Shown: piece by piece, positions 22,014 to 33,438 of the stretch | Numbering within the stretch: the first letter of the stretch is position 1 | Layout of the letters: each line of letters begins with the position of its first letter | From: Streptomyces sp. WAC08241 | GTDB lineage: Bacteria; Actinomycetota; Actinomycetes; Streptomycetales; Streptomycetaceae | Direction: 5' to 3' | Length of the DNA stretch: 64,000 nucleotides | Assembly: GCA_007858575.1 (NCBI GenBank) | Contig: CP042279.1 | Location: 2,976,001-3,040,000, forward strand | Position numbers and translations under genes: made by a program | Notes under the pieces: generated by a model | Told to the model about the DNA's origin: nothing | Seen by the model: the letters and a program-made list of their open reading frames with translations, nothing else | Databases searched by the model: none

Positions 22014-22799
22014 ATGCCGACGGGGATGTGGTGGTTCATCGGAGCGGCCTGGACCCAACTCCTGCTCGCTGCGGCACTGTTGCGAACGTGCAGCCGGGAG
22101 AGCGGAGCGGCGGGCGCGGACGCCGTGCCGGCGCCGCAGGCGCTCGCGCTGCTGCGCGGCGGGCGGCGGGCGGCCGTCACCGTGGCGCTCGTGGCCCTGC
22201 ACCAGCGCGGGGCGGTCGCGGCGGGCCGCAAACATACGATTCGGGCCAACGGCGGACCGGGCCGGACCCGCGACCCCGTGCAGCTCGGGGTGCACGGGGC
22301 GCTCCGCCGGGCCCTCGCCCTGGGGGACCTCACGCAGCGCCCCGAGGCGCGGCGGCCCGTGGACGCGCTGAGCGGCGAGCTGCGCGGGGCCGGGCTGCTG
22401 CGGCCGGTCGCGCAACTGTGGGTGGTGCGGACGCTGCTCGGCTGCGTCGTCCTGACGGTCCTCGTGGGGCCGTTCGCGACCGGGGCGGCCGGCGCGGACC
22501 TGCCGGGCGTCCTCGCGGTCGGGGTTCCGCCGGTCCTCGGGGCGGTGGCGGTGCTGCTGCGGCTGCCCGTCACGACCGGCGCGGCGCGGCGGCTGCTCGC
22601 CGGGCTGCGGGAGCGGTACCCGCTGCCGGCCCACCGGCGGGAGGTGACGGACGGGCGCCTCGTCCAGCTCTACGTGGCGCTGTACGGGGACCCGGCGCTC
22701 GCCCTGTTCCTGCCCCGCTTCTCGCGGGACGGCGGGCTGCTCGACCGGCCCGGGGACGCGGACCGGAACCGGCTGCCGGGCGGCGCCGTCCGTTCCTGA
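22014..22799 (+). CDS. TIGR04222-like membrane protein
   Basis: Unbroken frame. ATG 22014 follows a G-rich ribosome site (GGGGGTGGG) and reads [20 protein letters not shown], a first membrane helix. A soluble stretch contains [20 protein letters not shown] and [20 protein letters not shown]. Two further hydrophobic segments follow ([40 protein letters not shown]), then [20 protein letters not shown] and [20 protein letters not shown]. This LR-x-RYP...ALYG order is that of the TIGR04222 family of actinobacterial membrane proteins of unknown role. Confidence 0.75.
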   Translation: MPTGMWWFIGAAWTQLLLAAALLRTCSRESGAAGADAVPAPQALALLRGGRRAAVTVALVALHQRGAVAAGRKHTIRANGGPGRTRDPVQLGVHGALRRALALGDLTQRPEARRPVDALSGELRGAGLLRPVAQLWVVRTLLGCVVLTVLVGPFATGAAGADLPGVLAVGVPPVLGAVAVLLRLPVTTGAARRLLAGLRERYPLPAHRREVTDGRLVQLYVALYGDPALALFLPRFSRDGGLLDRPGDADRNRLPGGAVRS

Positions 22800-22843
22800 G
22801 GGGCGCGCCGCACCCGTCCCGGGACCCCGGGCCATACTGTCGT

Positions 22844-23367
22844 ATGCGCATCAGAGCGGCCGTCGCGGCCGAACTCCCGCTGCTCCAGGACATCGAGCGG
22901 GCGGCGGGCGAACCGTTCCGCTCCCTCGGCATGGCGGCGATCGCCGACGACGACCCGCCGTCCCTGGAGTCCCTGGAGGCGTACCGCCGGGCGGGCCGGG
23001 CCTGGGTCGCGGTGGACGCCGCCGACCGCCCGGTGGCGTACCTGCTCGCCGAGACGGTCGACGGCGCCGCGCACGTCGAGCAGGTGTCGGTGCACCCGGA
23101 CGCCGCCCGCCGGGGCGTCGGCTGGCCCTGATCGACCACCTGGCGGCGGTCGCCCGGGAGGAGGGCCTGGCGGCGCTGACCCTGACGACCTTCGCCGAGG
23201 TGCCCTGGAACGCCCCGTACTACGCCCGGCTCGGCTTCCGCCCGCTGGCCGGCTCCGACCCGGCGCTCACGGAGGGCCTGCGCGCGATCGTCCGTGCGGA
23301 GGCGGCCCACGGCCTGGCGGCCTGGCCCCGCGTCTGCATGCGCAGGGACCTCACCGGCGCCTCCTGA
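22844..23367 (+). CDS. GNAT family N-acetyltransferase
   Basis: ATG 22844: [20 protein letters not shown]. The acetyl-CoA loop [17 protein letters not shown] is followed, after one lost base at about 23123, by [20 protein letters not shown], and [15 protein letters not shown] is the usual C-terminal GNAT motif. About 175 residues. Substrate unknown. It converges with the acyl-CoA synthetase at 23376 with only 8 bp between stops. Confidence 0.85.
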
Positions 23368-23375
23368 CCGCGCCC

Positions 23376-24974
23376 TCAGCCCCGCCCGTACCGCTCCCGC
23401 AACTCCACCTTCCGCACCTTGCCGCTCACCGTCATGGGGAACTCCGCGAGGACCTCCACCCGGCGCGGGATCTTGTAGTGGGCGAGGCGGTCGCGGCAGA
23501 AGGCGGTGATCTCCTCCGGGGTGGGCGGGTCGGCCGGGTCGCGCGGGATCACGCAGGCCAGGATCTCCTCGCCGTACCGCTCGTCGGGGACGCCGACCAC
23601 CTGGACGTCCGCGATCTTGGCGTGGCCGTGGAGGAACTCCTCGATCTCGCGCGGGTAGACGTTCTCCCCGCCCCGGATGATCATGTCCTTGATGCGGCCG
23701 ACGATCTGCACGTAGCCGTCCTCGCGCATCACCGCCAGGTCGCCGGTGTGCATCCAGCGGCCCTCGTCGATCGCCTCGGCGGTCTTCTCCGGCTCGTCCC
23801 AGTAGCCGAGCATCACGCCGTAGCCGCGGGTGCACAGCTCCCCCGCCGCGCCGCGCTCCACGGTCAGCCCGCTCGCCGGGTCGACGACCTTCACCTCGAC
23901 GTGCGGCAGGACCCGGCCGACGGTGCCGGTGCGGCGCTCCAGGTCGTCGTCGCGGCGGGTCTGGGTGGAGACGGGGAGGTCTCGGTCATGCCGTAGCAGA
24001 TCGACACCTCCGCCATGTTCATCTCGGCGACCACCCGCTTCATCACCTCCACGGGGCACGGCGAACCCGCCATGATCCCGGTGCGGAGGGTGGACAGGTC
24101 GTACGTCGCGAAGTCGGGGAGGTTCAGCTCCGCGATGAACATCGTCGGCACCCCGTACAGCGAGGTGCAGCGCTCCTCCTGGACCGCCCGGAGGGTGGCG
24201 GCGGGGTCGAAGGAGGGGCGGGGATCACCGTGCAGGCGCCGTGCGAGGTGGCCGCGAGGTTGCCCATGACCATGCCGAAGCAGTGGTAGAACGGGACCGG
24301 GACGCAGATCCGGTCCCGCTCGTCGTAGGCGATCATCTCCCCGACGAAGTAACCGTTGTTGAGGATGTTGTGGTGGAGAGCGTGGCCCCTTGGGGAAGCC
24401 CGTCGTCCCCGAGGTGTACTGGATGTTGACGGGCTCGTCGCAGGAGAGCGGCTCCGGACGCAGCTCCCCGGCCGCCCGGGTGAGGAACGCGTCCCAGCTC
24501 GCGTCCCCGAAGTACACCGTCTCGCGCAACCCCGGGCACTCGCCCCGCACTCGGCCGACCATCGCCCGGTAGTCGCTCGTCTTGTGGGCGAGCGAGGCGA
24601 AGAGCAGGGAGACGCCCGACTGGTTCAGCACGTACGCCAACTCGTGGGCGCGGTACGCCGGGTTGATGGTGACCATGACGGCGCCGACGCGGGCGGTGGC
24701 GTACTGGACGAGGACCCACTCCGGACAGTTCACCGCCCAGACGCCGACCCGGTCGCTCCTTGCGGACGCCGCTGCCGAGCAGCGCCCCGGCGAGCCGGTC
24801 CACGTCCGCGCCGAACTCCGCGTACGTCCAGCGGCGTCCGGTGGGGACGTCGACGAGCGCCTCGCGGTCGGGCCAGGCGGCGACGGCCCGGTCCAGGTTG
24901 GCGCCGATGGTGTCGCCGAGGAGCGGGGTGGTGGACGTGCCGTGGGCGTACGCGAGTTCCTTCGGCGTGCTCAT
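23376..24974 (-). CDS. Fatty acyl-CoA synthetase (AMP-forming)
   Basis: ATP-dependent ligase of the ANL superfamily. [20 protein letters not shown] starts at ATG 24974, overlapping the upstream synthetase stop as [19 protein letters not shown] is the A3 P-loop. [69 protein letters not shown] and [17 protein letters not shown] follow, and [12 protein letters not shown] carries the C-terminal catalytic Lys. About 540 residues; medium- to long-chain acids are the likely substrate. Breaks near 24757, 24375, 24223 and 23978 are single-base losses. Confidence 0.88.
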
Positions 24975-26664
24975 GCGAGGTCCCCTTCCGTGTACTCGGT
25001 GCCGCCGCCCTCGGCGGTGAGGCGGCGCAGCTCCACCCGGCGGATCTTGCCGGAGACGGTCTTGGGCAGATCGGCGAACTCGATCCGCCGGATCCGCTTG
25101 TACGGGGCGAGGACCGCGCGCGCGTGCGCGAAGAGGATCTTCGCGGTCTCCGGGCCCGGCTCCCAGCCCGCCGCGAGGACCACGTACGCCTTGGGGACGG
25201 CGAGCCGCAACGGGTCGGGGGCGGGGACGACGGCGGCCTCGGCGACGGCCTCGTGCTCCAGGAGCGCGCTCTCCAGCCTCGAACGGGCTGATCTTGTAGT
25301 CGGACGCCTTGAAGACGTCGTCGGACCGCCCGATGTAGGTGAGGTAACCGTCCTCGTCCCGCGCGCCGATGTCGCCGGTGCGGTAGTAGCCGCCGGCCGT
25401 CGCCTCCGCCGTGCGCTCCGGGTCGCCGTGGTAGCCGGCCATCAGGCCCACCGGGCGGTCGGACAGGTCGAGGCAGATCTCGCCCTCGTCGGCGTCCGGG
25501 CGGCCGGTCACCGGGTCGACCAGGGTGACGCGGTAGCCGGGGGCGGGGCGGCCCATGGAACCCTCCCGAGCCGCTGGCCGGGGCTGTTGGAGACCTGGAC
25601 GGCGGTCTCGGTCTGGCCGAAGCCGTCCCGGACGGTGGTGCCCCAGGCGCGCCGGACGGCCTCGATGACCTCGGGGTTGAGCGGTTCGCCGGCGGCGACG
25701 ACCTCGCGCGGCGGGGTCTTGAGCTGCCCCAGGTCGGCCTGGATCAGCATCCGCCACACGGTCGGCGGGGCGCAGAAGCTGGTGATGCCGTTCCGCTCCA
25801 TCTCGTCCATGAGGCGGGCCGGGTCGAAGCGCGTGTAGTTGTGGACGAAGACGGTCGCCTCGGCGTTCCACGGGGCGAAGAGGTTGGACCAGGCGTGCTT
25901 GGCCCAGCCGGGCGAGGAGATGTTGAGGTGCACGTCGCCGGGCTTGAGCCCGATCCAGTACATGGTGGCGAGGTGGCCGACCGGGTACGAGGTGTGGGTG
26001 TGCTCGACCAGTTTGGGGCGGGCGGTCGTGCCGGAGGTGAAGTACAGCATCAGGGTGTCGTCGGCGAGGGTGTCGCCGTCCGGCTCGAAGCCGTCGGACT
26101 CGCGGGCGGCGGACTCGCGGGCGGTGGGCTCGTACTCCAGCCACTCCCCGTCCCGTCGCCGCCGACCGCGATCCGGGTGTAGTCGCCGGGGACGTCGTCG
26201 AACTTGGCGGTGTCCTCGGCGCGCACGAGGACGTGGCGGGCGCGGCCCCGGTCGACGCGGTCGCGCAGGTCGGCGGGGCCGAGGAGCGGGGTGGCGGGGA
26301 TGACGACGGCCCGCAGCTTCATCGCGGCGAGGACGGTCTCCCACAGCTCGACCTGGTTGCCCAGCATGACGACGATCCGGTCGCCGGCGCGCACGCCCAG
26401 GGACCGCAGCCGGTTCGCGACCCGGTTCGAGCGGGCGGACATCTCCGCGAAGGACGCCTTCGTCTCGGAGCCGTCCTCCTCGACGATGTGCAGGGCGGTG
26501 CGGTCGTTGCCCTCCGCGACGACGTCGAACCAGTCGAGCGCCCAGTTGAACCGCTCGGGCCGGGGCCAGGCGAAGCCCGCGCGGGCCGCCTCGTAGTCCT
26601 CCCGGTGTGCGAGGAGGAAGTCCCGGGCGGCCCGGAACTCCTCGGTCGCGCTGGTTGCCGTCAT
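24971..26664 (-). CDS. Medium-chain/benzoate-type acyl-CoA synthetase (AMP-forming)
   Basis: ATG 26664 with GAGGAGG 5 nt upstream. MTATSATEEFRAARDFLLAH, FAWPRPERFNWALDWFDVVA, the P-loop MLYFTSGTTARPKLVEHTH, SSPGWAKHAWSNLFAPWNAE, VRDGFGQTETAVQVSN, YYRTGDIGARDEDGYLTYIG and DDVFKASDYKISPFELESAL (acetyl-CoA synthetase-like SDYKIS motif) mark the MACS group rather than the long-chain group. LPKTVSGKIRRVELRR is the catalytic Lys motif. About 565 residues. Frame changes at about 26155, 25560 and 25280. Coupled to the second synthetase by a 4-bp overlap and divergent from the GAF-LuxR regulator. Confidence 0.86.
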
Positions 26665-26785
26665 GTGTCCTCCTCGTTGCGGGACCGGTCCCGGACATCG
26701 TGTAATCGGTGACCCAGGTCTCACTACCCCCGTTCGGGGGTGAACCAGCGGACGCCAGGGGCCGGCGGCCACGAAGGAGAGCACG

Positions 26786-27598
26786 GTGCGCGAGCACGTC
26801 GAATCGTCGGTGGAGCTGCGCGGGGCGCTGCTGAGGCTGCGCCGCGCCACCGGGCTCCCGGTGGTCTTCGGGGGCTGCTGCACGAGACCCGGGGCTGCGG
26901 ATCGGAGAGCTGAACGGCGCGGTGACGCCGGCCCTGCGCGGACTCGCGATCTCGGCGGGGTCCGGCCTGGGCGGGAAGTGCCTGGCGCTGGGGCGGCCGT
27001 GCGCGGTGACGGACTACCGCTCGGCGCGGCACATCACCCACGAGTACGACGGGCCGGTGTCGGCGGAGGGGCTGCGGTCGGTGATCGCGGTGCCGGTCGT
27101 CGTGCGCCGGAAGGTGCGCGGCGTGCTGTACGGGCGCTGCGCGACGCGCTGCCGGTCGGCGAGCGGGTCTTCGACGCGGCGGTCGCGGCGGCCCGGGACG
27201 TGGAACAGGCGCTCGCGGTACGGGACGAGGTCCGAGGACTCTGGCCCCGCCCCCGCCGGGCCCCTCCTGGGAGGAGGTCCGGCAGGCGTACGGCGAACTG
27301 CGCGAACTGGCGCCGCGGGTCGCGGACCCGGAGCTGCGGGAACGGCTCCTCGCGGTCTGTGGCCGCCTGGAGACGGCCTCCGGCTCCCCCGTCTCCTCCC
27401 GGGCGTGACCCTGACCCCGCGCGAGACGGACGTCCTGGCGGCGGTGGCCTCGGGCGCGACGAACGCGACGGCGGCCACGCGACTCGGGCTGCGCCCGGAG
27501 ACGGTGAAGGGCTACCTGCGCTCGGCGATGCGGAAACTGGGGGCGCACACCCGGATGGAGGCGGTGGTGGCGGCGCGGAGGGCGGGGCGCTGCCGTAG
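26786..27598 (+). CDS. GAF-domain LuxR-type transcriptional regulator
   Basis: GTG 26786 with AAGGAGA upstream. The N-terminal half is a GAF sensor: RATGLPVVFGG, LRIGELNGAVTPALRGLAIS, GLGGKCLALGRPCAVTDYRS, RSVIAVPVVVRRKVRGVLYG. After a helical linker (ELRELAPRVADPELRERLLA) the C-terminus LTPRETDVLAAVASGATNAT, ATRLGLRPETVKGYLRSAMR, KLGAHTRMEAVVAARRAGAL is a LuxR helix-turn-helix. About 270 residues; breaks near 26875, 27140, 27245 and 27402. Divergent from the two acyl-CoA synthetases, so it probably senses an acyl or aromatic ligand and controls them, as in related actinobacterial pairs. Confidence 0.78.
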   Translation: MREHVESSVELRGALLRLRRATGLPVVFGGCCTRPGAADRRAERRGDAGPARTRDLGGVRPGREVPGAGAAVRGDGLPLGAAHHPRVRRAGVGGGAAVGDRGAGRRAPEGARRAVRALRDALPVGERVFDAAVAAARDVEQALAVRDEVRGLWPRPRRAPPGRRSGRRTANCANWRRGSRTRSCGNGSSRSVAAWRRPPAPPSPPGRDPDPARDGRPGGGGLGRDERDGGHATRAAPGDGEGLPALGDAETGGAHPDGGGGGGAEGGALP

Positions 27599-27682
27599 GG
27601 CCCGGGGACGGGGCGCTGCCGTAACCCCCGTTTCCGGCGGGCCGGGCGATGGGCGGGGCCGCCGCTCCGGTGCCCCGCGGGG

Positions 27683-28371
27683 GTCACCGGAGGGTGACGG
27701 TCCGCAGGGCGGGGGCAGTTCCGCGCGGTACGGGATCAGGCCGAGGCGGCGCTGTCGGACGGTGGCGGCCACCGTGACGTGGGCCCGTGCCGGTGCGCCC
27801 GCCGGGGTGCGGACGATCAGGCGAGGGATTCGTCGCCGACCAGCGGGGTGTCGGGGGTGGCGGTGAACCTCCATTCTGGATCGCTGTCGCGTTCGCCCAT
27901 GCCGACCACGAACAGCTTCTCCTGCCCGCCCCCGCCCGGGCTGTACTCCACGCCCGCGTCGACGAGCACGAGGTTGGCGGTCAGGGTCAGCGAGCCGGAG
28001 GGGCGGCGGGGACGGCCCGCCTCTTCGGCGAGAGGACCAGGCGATGGGCTGGTGGTCGGCCGGCAGGCCGGGGCCTCCAGGCGGATGCCGATGCCCGCGT
28101 CGGTGAACGGGGCGCCGTCGGTGGAGGGGCGGAAGGAACAGACGAGGCTGAGGAGCAGGTAGTCGTAGCGGTCGGCCTCCGACTCCAGGAAGGCCCCCAG
28201 TCGCCGTCGCCCTCGGCGGCCTGCGCGCCGGTGAGCGGGCGCACGACCGGGGTGCCCAGGGAGATCCGCCCGGTCAGCGGGGGCGGAGGGCGGGCGCCCG
28301 GAGGAGAAGGGTCGGCAGGAGGGTGAGGTCGTGCGGGGTCGCCGTTCCGGCCGGGCGGTCGGGGGGATCAT
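27683..28371 (-). CDS. Unknown protein coupled to the CHAT gene
   Basis: ATG 28371 overlaps the CHAT gene's TGA (ATGA), so the two are translationally coupled. With frame corrections it reads MIPPTARPAGTATPHDLTLL, PTLLLRAPALRPPLTGRISL, GAFLESEADRYDYLLLSLVC, SFRPSTDGAPFTDAGIGIRL, LTANLVLVDAGVEYSPGGGG, EWRFTATPDTPLVGDEIPRL, ending PALRTVTLR. About 230 residues, beta-rich, no membrane span. I do not recognise the family. Coupling makes it a candidate substrate or regulator of the CHAT protein. Breaks near 28330, 28200, 28060, 27830 and 27700. Confidence 0.6.
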
Positions 28372-31300
28372 GCGGTGGCTCCGTGCGGGTCGTCGGTGGT
28401 GGTGCGCCAGTCCCCGATGAAGCAGAAGGCGCCCCAGTCGCGGTGGGCGGGGTGTCGCGCGCGGGTGGCGGCCCGGGCCGCGCGGAAGGCGGCGCGCCGG
28501 TCCCCGGTGAGGGCGAGCCTCTCGTACAGCGTCCCGAAGAACGCGGTGGCCACCTCCGGGGTCACCGGCCAGAGGCAGCCGACGATGGCGGCGGCCCCGG
28601 CCTGGAGGAAGGCGGCGGGCAGGCCGCGCAGGTTGTCGTTGACGTCGAAGCGGCCGAGGGCGGACTCGCAGGCGCTCATGGTGACGAGTTCGACGCCGCG
28701 CAGATCGGTGCCCAGGACGTCGTGGGCGAAGACCCGGCCGTCGTCGCCCCGTTCCGGGTCCGGCGACAGGAACAGGCACTGGTACCAGGGCGCCCATTCG
28801 TTGTGCGAGCCGTGGGCCGCCACGTGGACGTAGCGGGCCTCGGTCAGCGCCTCCAGGAAGCGGCGCGGGGTGGCGGCGGCCCCCAGGACCGGGGCGGTGC
28901 CGCCCATCGCGGCCGCGATCCGCGCCGTGTGCGCCTCCAGGGTGTCCGTGCCCCCGCTGTCGTACGCGAAGGCGGCGAGTCCGCGGGAGGCCGGTGCGGC
29001 GGGTGCGGGGCGGCCGAGGGAGGACAGGCCCGGCACCTGGGTGACGGTCCAGTCGTCGGCCAGCGGGCGGCCCTCGGCGGAGAGCAGGTGGAAGGGCAGG
29101 TAGTGCAGGGGCCGTGGGGCCAGACGCACAGATGGGTCTTGCCCCGGGCGCGCCAGGACGGCAGGGAGTCGGTGAACCCGGCCAGGTAGGAGGAGGAGTC
29201 CTCGGCGAGCAGCCGGGCCGCCGCGCGCGTCACGTCGCGGTGCAGCGGATCGGCGGTGATCTCCCGGCGCACTTCGGCGACCTGGAGCGCGGCGGGCGAC
29301 ACGTCGAGCGTGTGACCGCCCTTGGAGACCCGGAACAGCGCCCCCGCGAGACCGGGGAAGACGACGGTGCGGTGGGACACGTCCTCACGCGTCACCGCCA
29401 GCCCTTGGAGGGCGGGTACGGGGTCGGGCGAGGACGGGTGGCGGACCTGGCCCAGGAAGAGGGAGAGCAGCACCGTGTCCGCGGGCAGGAGCGCCTGGAT
29501 CTCGTCGGTCCGCAGCAGCGGGAACCACGTCGAGCCCCGCGCGGCGCGGAGCTCCGCGCTGATCCAGCGGTCGGCGGCGCGCTGGAGGTTGCGCACCTGC
29601 GCCTCGGGGTCCGTCTCCTGCTCCGCCTCGCCCGAGCCGAGGTAGTACAGCATGGCGGTCTCCGCCCCGCCGGGCAGGTCGAAGTCGGGCAGCGGCTCCG
29701 GCAGGTCCGCCTCGGCACGCCTCGTGCGGTCGAGCATCCCGTGCAGGCGCCGGAGAACTCCAGGGCGCCCGGGCGCCCCGCCGAGAGGGTGAAGTCCATG
29801 CCCTTGGCGCCCTGGTGGATGCCGGACATGACCGAGAGGTCGACGGTGGGGCCGGTCGCCTCGAAGGCCAGCGACTGGTAGAGGTCGCGCAGTTTCCAGT
29901 CCACCGTCTCGTCGGTCCCCTGCCGCAGGAACACGGACGCCGGGACCATCGCGAGGGCCGCCCTTCCGGCCGCCGGGCCCTCGGCCGCCCGGACGCAGCC
30001 CAGTCCCGCGTCGAGGGCCGCGAGGGCGTAGTCGGTCTGCAGGCACAGGGCGAAGCCGTGCGAGGCGGAGGCGAAGTGGCGTGCGGCGATGTCGGGGTGG
30101 CCCTGTTCCCGGCGTGCGCGGCCGTGTCGTGGGCCAGTACGGCGTCGAGGAAGCAGAGCGCGTCGTGGTGGCGGCGGAAGAGGCCGGGGCCAGCTTCCGG
30201 GCCTCGGCGACGAGTGCGCGGCCGGCTTCGCCGTCGCGCGCCGGGTCGGTGTGGGCCGCGAGGTGGAGGAGCGTCGCCGCGCGTTCCTCCGCGGACCACG
30301 CACCGGCCCGCGCGGCGGCCCGCACCCGCTCGGCGAGCGGGCCCACCGGCATGGGTCCGGACTCGCACCTCAGACGGCCGCCGGCGAGGCGGTGCACCTC
30401 GCTCGACCAGCGCAGCCGGCGCTGGGAGTCCGTGGAGAGCCGGGGCAGATCACGGTCGGCCGCCGCGAGCAACCGCCCCTGGAGATCGGGGCGATGGGCC
30501 TCCACGGCAAGGGTGAGCGCCTCGGCGAAGACGCACGACGCCTCGTGGAGCCCCTCCTGCTCCCGGACGGTCGCGAGGGGTACGGGGAGCAGCCCCGCAG
30601 CTCGCCGGGGAGGTCCAGCTCGCCGAGGCGGTGCAGGACGCGCAGGAGGTACAGCCGGCCCAGCGGATCGCGTCGCGGGTCCAGGACGTCGAACGCCTCC
30701 CGGGCGGCGCGCAGGATCTCCCGGTCGCGGGACTCCCGCCGCGTCCCGGCCAGGAAGGACAGGGCTTCGGCCAGGGCCTTGAGCACCCGGCCCCGCTCGT
30801 GCCCCGACGCCAGTCCGGCGGCTTCCTCGAAGTACCCGACGGCGGCCTCGACCGCCTCCTCGGGTGCGGGCATGTCCGGGCCCGAGGTGTGGGCGGGATC
30901 GTCCGGGTGGAGGGACCGGTGCCGCCTTCCGCGTTCCTCCCAGACCGCCGGGGCGCCGGCGGGTTCCAGCCCGGCCGACTGGCCCGCGTACGGGCTGAGG
31001 TGCAGCAGCCCGGCGGCGAAGAGGGTCTCGGCGAGCTCCGTGGTGTCGCCCGCCCCGGAGCCCGTGTCCGGTGCGGCGCGCAGCGCGTCGATCTGGGTGC
31101 GCGCGGTGTCGTGCGCCCGCCGGAACAGCAGCCCGTCGGGGTGGCCGACCAGGCTCAGGCGCGCGGCCTCGACGTAGACGTCGGCCGCCCACCACCAGGG
31201 GCTTGCGGGGTCCGTCCCCCATCGGACGGCGGCGGCCTCCAGGGCGAGGGTGAGGGCGGGCACGGCCGCGTGCGGTGTTCCGGACCGGACGAGGCGCAGG

Positions 31301-32476
31301 GCTCCCGCCACCACGGAGACGACGGCCTCCGGCGAGAGCGCGAAGTCCGGGTCCACGACCTGCCGGATCGCCTCGGCCTCCGGCACGATCCGCGCGACGA
31401 CCTTCGAGCCGAGCGCGGCCAGCTCCCGTGCTTGGTGGGCGGCGCCGGGCGGGTCGGGCGAGCCGGAGGGCCGGGCGGGTCAGACGGGCCGGGCGAAGGG
31501 GTGGCGCCTCCACCTGTCGTTCCTCCGGCTCCGCCCGGGAGTCCTGGGCCGTCCGGTCGAGGAGCATCCCCATCGCCCTGCGGAGGTTCGCGCGGCCCGG
31601 GTCCCGTCCCGCGTCCGTCCGGAGGTCCACCGCCAGCCGCAGCCAGGAGACGGACTCCCGCAGCAGGGCGGCGTCCTCGGGAGGCGGGGCCGTCTCGGCG
31701 CGGCGGCCGAGCGACACGCCGACGCCCTCCGCCGCGTCGGCCCGTACGTCCGAGCCCTCGGGGCCTCGGCGAACGCCGCGTGGGCGGCGGACCCGGCCGC
31801 CGCGAGGTCGGCGGGTTCCGCGGAGAGCGCGAAGCGCCTGGTGTGCGCCTCGGAGAGGGTGAGCTCGCGGCGCGCCCGGCGGGCGGGCGGCCCTCGGGCA
31901 GCGCGGCCACGCGGGCGAGGAGCTCGACCGCGGAGTCGGCGTCGGCCAGGCGGTCGGCCGCCGGGCGGTCGCCGGACCCGGACCTCAGCCCCAGGGCGAG
32001 ACCGAGGGTGGTGTCGCGGTACGGGCCCGGGGGACGTCCCGGAGCAGCTCCACCGCCTCGTCGAGCGCGGACGGGTCGCCGCCCTCCTCGACGTCCAGGA
32101 CGAGATCGCTCGCGCGGTCCACCGGGTCGTGCCACGGGTCGTGCCCGGTCTCCTCGGTGAGCCGGGGCCACAACTCCCGGGGCACGCGCCGGTGGTCGAC
32201 CCGGTACAGCAGGCCGAAGACGCCCAGCGCCGTCGCGTGGTCGGCCTCCGCCGCCCCGGTGTCACCCCGGGCCAGGGACCGCGCCCAGTAGTACGAGGCG
32301 ACCGCGTGCAGGGCGTCGCCGTCCACCGCCCCTCCCGCGTCCCGCGCTTCGCCGGCCGTCTCCATCAGCGCGGCGGCGCATCCGACCCCCGCCTCGTCGA
32401 GCACGGAAGCCGGGTCTCCGCCGTCGGCGAAGTCCCGGATCCTCCGGTTCAGTTCACTGATCAGCGCATCCCTCAC
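28368..32476 (-). CDS. CHAT-domain (caspase-like) protein with long helical-repeat N-terminus
   Basis: About 1370 residues. GTG 32476 has GGGGAGG 7 nt upstream and begins VRDALISELNRRIRDFADGG. Residues 1-1000 are helix pairs suggestive of divergent TPRs (DPSALDEAVELLRDVPRA, LLRESVSWLRLAVDLRTDAG, PEEAVEAAVGYFEEAAGLAS). The last 330 residues form a CHAT peptidase: LHYLPFHLLSAEGRPLADDW, YVHVAAHGSHNEWAPW with the catalytic His, VTMSACESALGRFDVN with the catalytic Cys, and GAAAIVGCLWPVTPEVATAF. CHAT proteases cleave partner proteins in bacterial defence or cell-death pathways; the target here is unknown. At least eight frame changes interrupt it. Stop TGA overlaps the next ATG. Confidence 0.82.
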
Positions 32477-32585
32477 GGCACGACCTCCCCGGCCCTCAGA
32501 GTAGGTCACGGAGCGGTTCCGGCGCGCGGGACGTGATCTCCCTGACGTACCGCTCCGGGGCCGGCTCGGCGTGCGGGGGGGCGGG

Positions 32586-33369
32586 TCAGAACAGGGCCTG
32601 GGCCGCGTACAGCCCGCCGAGGGCCGTCGCCAAGGTCCCCAGGAGGAGGCGGAGGGCGGTTTCGGGGAGGTGGGGCTGGAGGCGGGCGCCGAGGTAGCCG
32701 CCGATCAGGCCGCCCAGGCCGCAGGCGAGGCCCAGGGCCCAGTCAGGGGCGGCGGCCTCGGTGGTGGTGAGGGAGAGCAGGGCGAAGGTGGCGGCCCCGA
32801 CGACGGAGGTCGTGAAGGTGGCGGCGAGGGCGGCCGGGGCCACGCGGGCGACGGGGACGTCCCGGCCCGCCAGGACCGGGCCGAGGAGGGAGCCGCCGCC
32901 GATGCCGTAGATCCCGCCCACCACCCCGACGGCCAGGGCGAGTCCGGTGACGGTGCGGGGCGAGGGCTCGGCGGCGGGTCGCTTCCGGGCGGGGCGCAGG
33001 GTGCGTACGCACAGCCAGACGCCCAGGGGCAGCAGGAGCGCGGCGATGAGGACGCGGAAGACGGTGGGGCCCGGGAGGGCGAAGACGCGCACGACGGCGC
33101 CGATCACCACCCCGGGGAGCGTGCCCGCCACCAGGCGCCGGACGAGCGGTCCGCGCAGGGCGCCGGTCCTGCCGTGGCGCCACAGGGCGCCGGGGCCCGC
33201 GACCACGTTGAACAGCAGGTTCGTCGGGGTGACGGACGGGTTCGGGCACGGCGAAGACGCTGAGCTGAACCGGGAGCAGGAACACCGCCCCCGACACCCC
33301 GGCCGGCGCGGTCACCACGGAGATCAGCAGCCCCGCGGCCACCCCGCCCAGCAGCATCGCCCAGTCCAC
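32586..33369 (-). CDS. TSUP-family (TauE/SafE) membrane exporter
   Basis: GTG 33369: [40 protein letters not shown], then after one lost base (about 33242) [20 protein letters not shown], the TSUP signature with [25 protein letters not shown] and [20 protein letters not shown] repeat the half-motif. Seven or eight membrane helices, about 260 residues, ending GLYAAQALF. Such proteins move sulfite, sulfoacetate or other organosulfur anions; substrate not predictable. The promoter region 33370-33438 is shared with the RamB-like gene's tail. Confidence 0.85.
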
Positions 33370-33438
33370 CGTGGTCTCCCCCGCCGCCGTTTCGAGATCG
33401 TCCGGACAGTATCCGGTCCCGGTGCGGCGGGCCCTTCG

